Shown here piece by piece: positions 23,131 to 24,162 of a stretch of DNA of 24,162 nucleotides. Each line of letters begins with the position of its first letter. The first letter of the stretch is position 1. Location: assembly GCA_934102055.1 (NCBI GenBank), contig CAKOSE010000015.1, positions 1 to 24,162 of the forward strand. Reading direction: 5' to 3'. Under the pieces are notes generated by a model, which was not told the DNA's origin, ran no database searches, and was given only the letters and a program-made list of their open reading frames with translations. Source of the DNA: an uncultured Bacilli bacterium (GTDB lineage: Bacteria; Bacillota_I; Bacilli_A; RF39; UBA660). Both the position numbers and the translations under genes were made by a program.

Positions 23131-24003
23131 ATGTCAAAAGAACAATTTTATAATGCAAGATATGATGCAGTATTTAAAAATGCAGTTGCAAATGATAGAG
23201 GAGTATTTCATGATTTTCTAAAGCTTGCTTTAGAAAGAGAAATAAAGGACTATAAAATAATTCCTAATGAAATGCCAAAGAAAAACTATTCTATAAGAAG
23301 TAAGACTTTGGATATAAATGTAAAAACAGATATAGGAAATATAATAGTAGAGATAAATAATGGTTATTATAATAGTCTTCCTATTAGAAACTTAGTATAT
23401 TTATCAAGTGTGTTTTCTAATAGTGTCTCACGAGGAGAATCTTATGACAATGTTCCTCTTCATATACTTCTTAATATAACATGGGGGAAAGGTTTAAAAG
23501 GAGATATATTAACAGATTATTACGTTCAATCAGATAAAAAAATAAAATATTGTGATAGAATCATAATACGAGAAATAAATATGGATTTATTACTTAATAC
23601 GTGGTATTATAAAGATAAGAAAGAAGCACAAAAATATAGTCATTTCTTAATGCTAGGACTAGATAAAAAAGACTTAAATTATTTGTGTGAAAAGGAAGGG
23701 CATGAGTACATGAAAAAGTATATGAAGAATGTTGAAGAATTAAATGAAGACTCAGAGTTTGTAAATGTAATATCTCCAGATAAGGATAATGAAATGGTAA
23801 TAAATACCTTAAAGAATGAGGCCATAAAAGAAGGAAAACTAGAAGGAATAAAAGAAGGAATAAAAGAAGGAATTGAGAAAAACACACTTGAAACTGCAAA
23901 GAAAATGTTAAAGAAAAAATTAGATATCAACCTAATATCAGAATGCACAGGCTTAACAAAAGAAGAAATAAATAGTTTAAAAGAAGCACAAAAAAACTGC
24001 TAA
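23131..24003 (+). CDS. Rpn/PD-(D/E)XK nuclease family protein
   Basis: A 290-residue protein of the PD-(D/E)XK nuclease family transposase group (Rpn/YhgA-like). The N-terminus FYNARYDAVFKNA is typical. The nuclease core shows Asp61 (KTLDINVK) and Glu74-Ile-Asn76 (IVEINNG), with Asn where Gln or Lys is usual. Residues about 225-250 repeat EGI(K)EG in a 12-nt DNA repeat and lead into the usual tail: KNTLETAKKMLKKKLDINLI, then SECTGLTKEEINSLKEA. Despite the name these are not insertion sequences: no terminal repeats flank this gene. Rpn proteins have been linked to recombination and, recently, phage defence; the role here is unknown. It converges on rpmB with no spacer. Confidence 0.88.
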   Translation: MSKEQFYNARYDAVFKNAVANDRGVFHDFLKLALEREIKDYKIIPNEMPKKNYSIRSKTLDINVKTDIGNIIVEINNGYYNSLPIRNLVYLSSVFSNSVSRGESYDNVPLHILLNITWGKGLKGDILTDYYVQSDKKIKYCDRIIIREINMDLLLNTWYYKDKKEAQKYSHFLMLGLDKKDLNYLCEKEGHEYMKKYMKNVEELNEDSEFVNVISPDKDNEMVINTLKNEAIKEGKLEGIKEGIKEGIEKNTLETAKKMLKKKLDINLISECTGLTKEEINSLKEAQKNC

Positions 24004-24018
24004 TTAAGCAGCTTTTTT
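23991..24018. terminator. Bidirectional terminator shared by two convergent genes
   Basis: CTGCT (23997-24001) pairs with AGCAG (24007-24011) around a 5-nt loop. Six A precede the stem and six T follow it, so it works on both strands. Both stop codons (24001-24003 plus, 24004-24006 minus) lie in the stem-loop. Confidence 0.75.
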
Positions 24019-24162
24019 CATATTTCTTATTTCTTTAGCAGATAATTTAACTTTTTCACCATTCTCTAAAGTAACAACTTGTAAATTAAGTTTTTGTTTT
24101 TTCTTAGTACTATTTAACGCATGTGAACGTAAATTTTTAATATTAGGTTTTCTGTTTGATTC
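24004..24162 (-). CDS. rpmB: Ribosomal protein bL28, C-terminal part
   Basis: On the minus strand the last 52 codons of an ORF entering from the right edge read NRKPNIKNLRSHALNSTKK, then KLNLQVVTLENGEKVKLSAKEIRNMKKAA and a stop, matching bL28 (RSHA.N.TKRK...NLQ.V, then a GxxxxVxVSA strand-turn). bL28 is a small 50S subunit protein. The N-terminus with its metal-binding Cys lies outside the window. Its stop abuts the stop of the Rpn gene. Confidence 0.88.
   Translation of the reverse strand, partial: ESNRKPNIKNLRSHALNSTKKKQKLNLQVVTLENGEKVKLSAKEIRNMKKAA

Noticed and set aside
23131..24003. Mobile element suggested by the transposase label of the Rpn family
   Set aside because: No inverted repeats, target duplications or second element gene flank it; the name is historical.
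1..24162. CRISPR array, prophage or integrative element
   Set aside because: No regularly spaced direct repeats, integrase, terminase or attachment-site duplication were seen; the single tRNA has no adjacent integrase.

Overview
The window is AT-rich and uses the standard genetic code: TGA is a stop (for example at the ends of ftsY and arcB) and Trp is TGG. spoIVA, ylxM, ftsA-ftsZ, a LytR-CpsA-Psr protein and an arginine deiminase operon point to a Gram-positive, spore-forming or spore-derived low-GC Bacillota, probably a gut or host-associated Bacilli/Erysipelotrichia-type lineage. That placement is inferred from gene content and base composition, not from a marker-gene tree.

Layout. Positions 1-2309 hold three genes I cannot assign: a protein cut by the left edge, a small DUF1292-like protein and a membrane-anchored protein. 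The first and third share a repeated helix-turn-helix-like motif. A Fic-domain protein follows (2436-3245), then ftsY-ylxM (signal recognition particle receptor and its usual partner). Next comes a secreted subtilisin-like protease with Ig-like and FN3 domains, in an apparent operon with a second secreted protein (4757-9035). This pair is strongly G- and T-rich on its coding strand. spoIVA (spore coat base ATPase) converges on it from the minus strand and is divergent from ftsA-ftsZ, which stand alone rather than in a full dcw cluster. After ftsZ come an HD-domain hydrolase, tRNA-Arg(CCT), a DUF362 protein, and an overlapping three-gene envelope operon (unknown protein, PAP2 phosphatase, LCP protein).

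Positions 18325-22917 are an arginine deiminase operon: arcA, arcB, and one ORF joining carbamate kinase to a YfcC-type transporter. These would import arginine, convert it to ornithine, ammonia and CO2, and make ATP. The kinase-transporter joint still holds an intact Shine-Dalgarno site and ATG, so the transporter may also be made separately. Just upstream of arcA a short unit with its own promoter and terminator looks like a small RNA. The window ends with an Rpn/PD-(D/E)XK protein converging on rpmB (bL28); their stop codons abut inside one bidirectional terminator.

Recurring signals are short 5' leaders, extended -10 promoters (TGnTATAAT), terminators overlapping stop codons, and 1-14 nt gene overlaps, all consistent with a compact genome. 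The clearest candidates for undescribed biology are the repeated-motif gene set at 2-2309, the arcC-transporter fusion with a retained internal start, and the small RNA-like unit before arcA.
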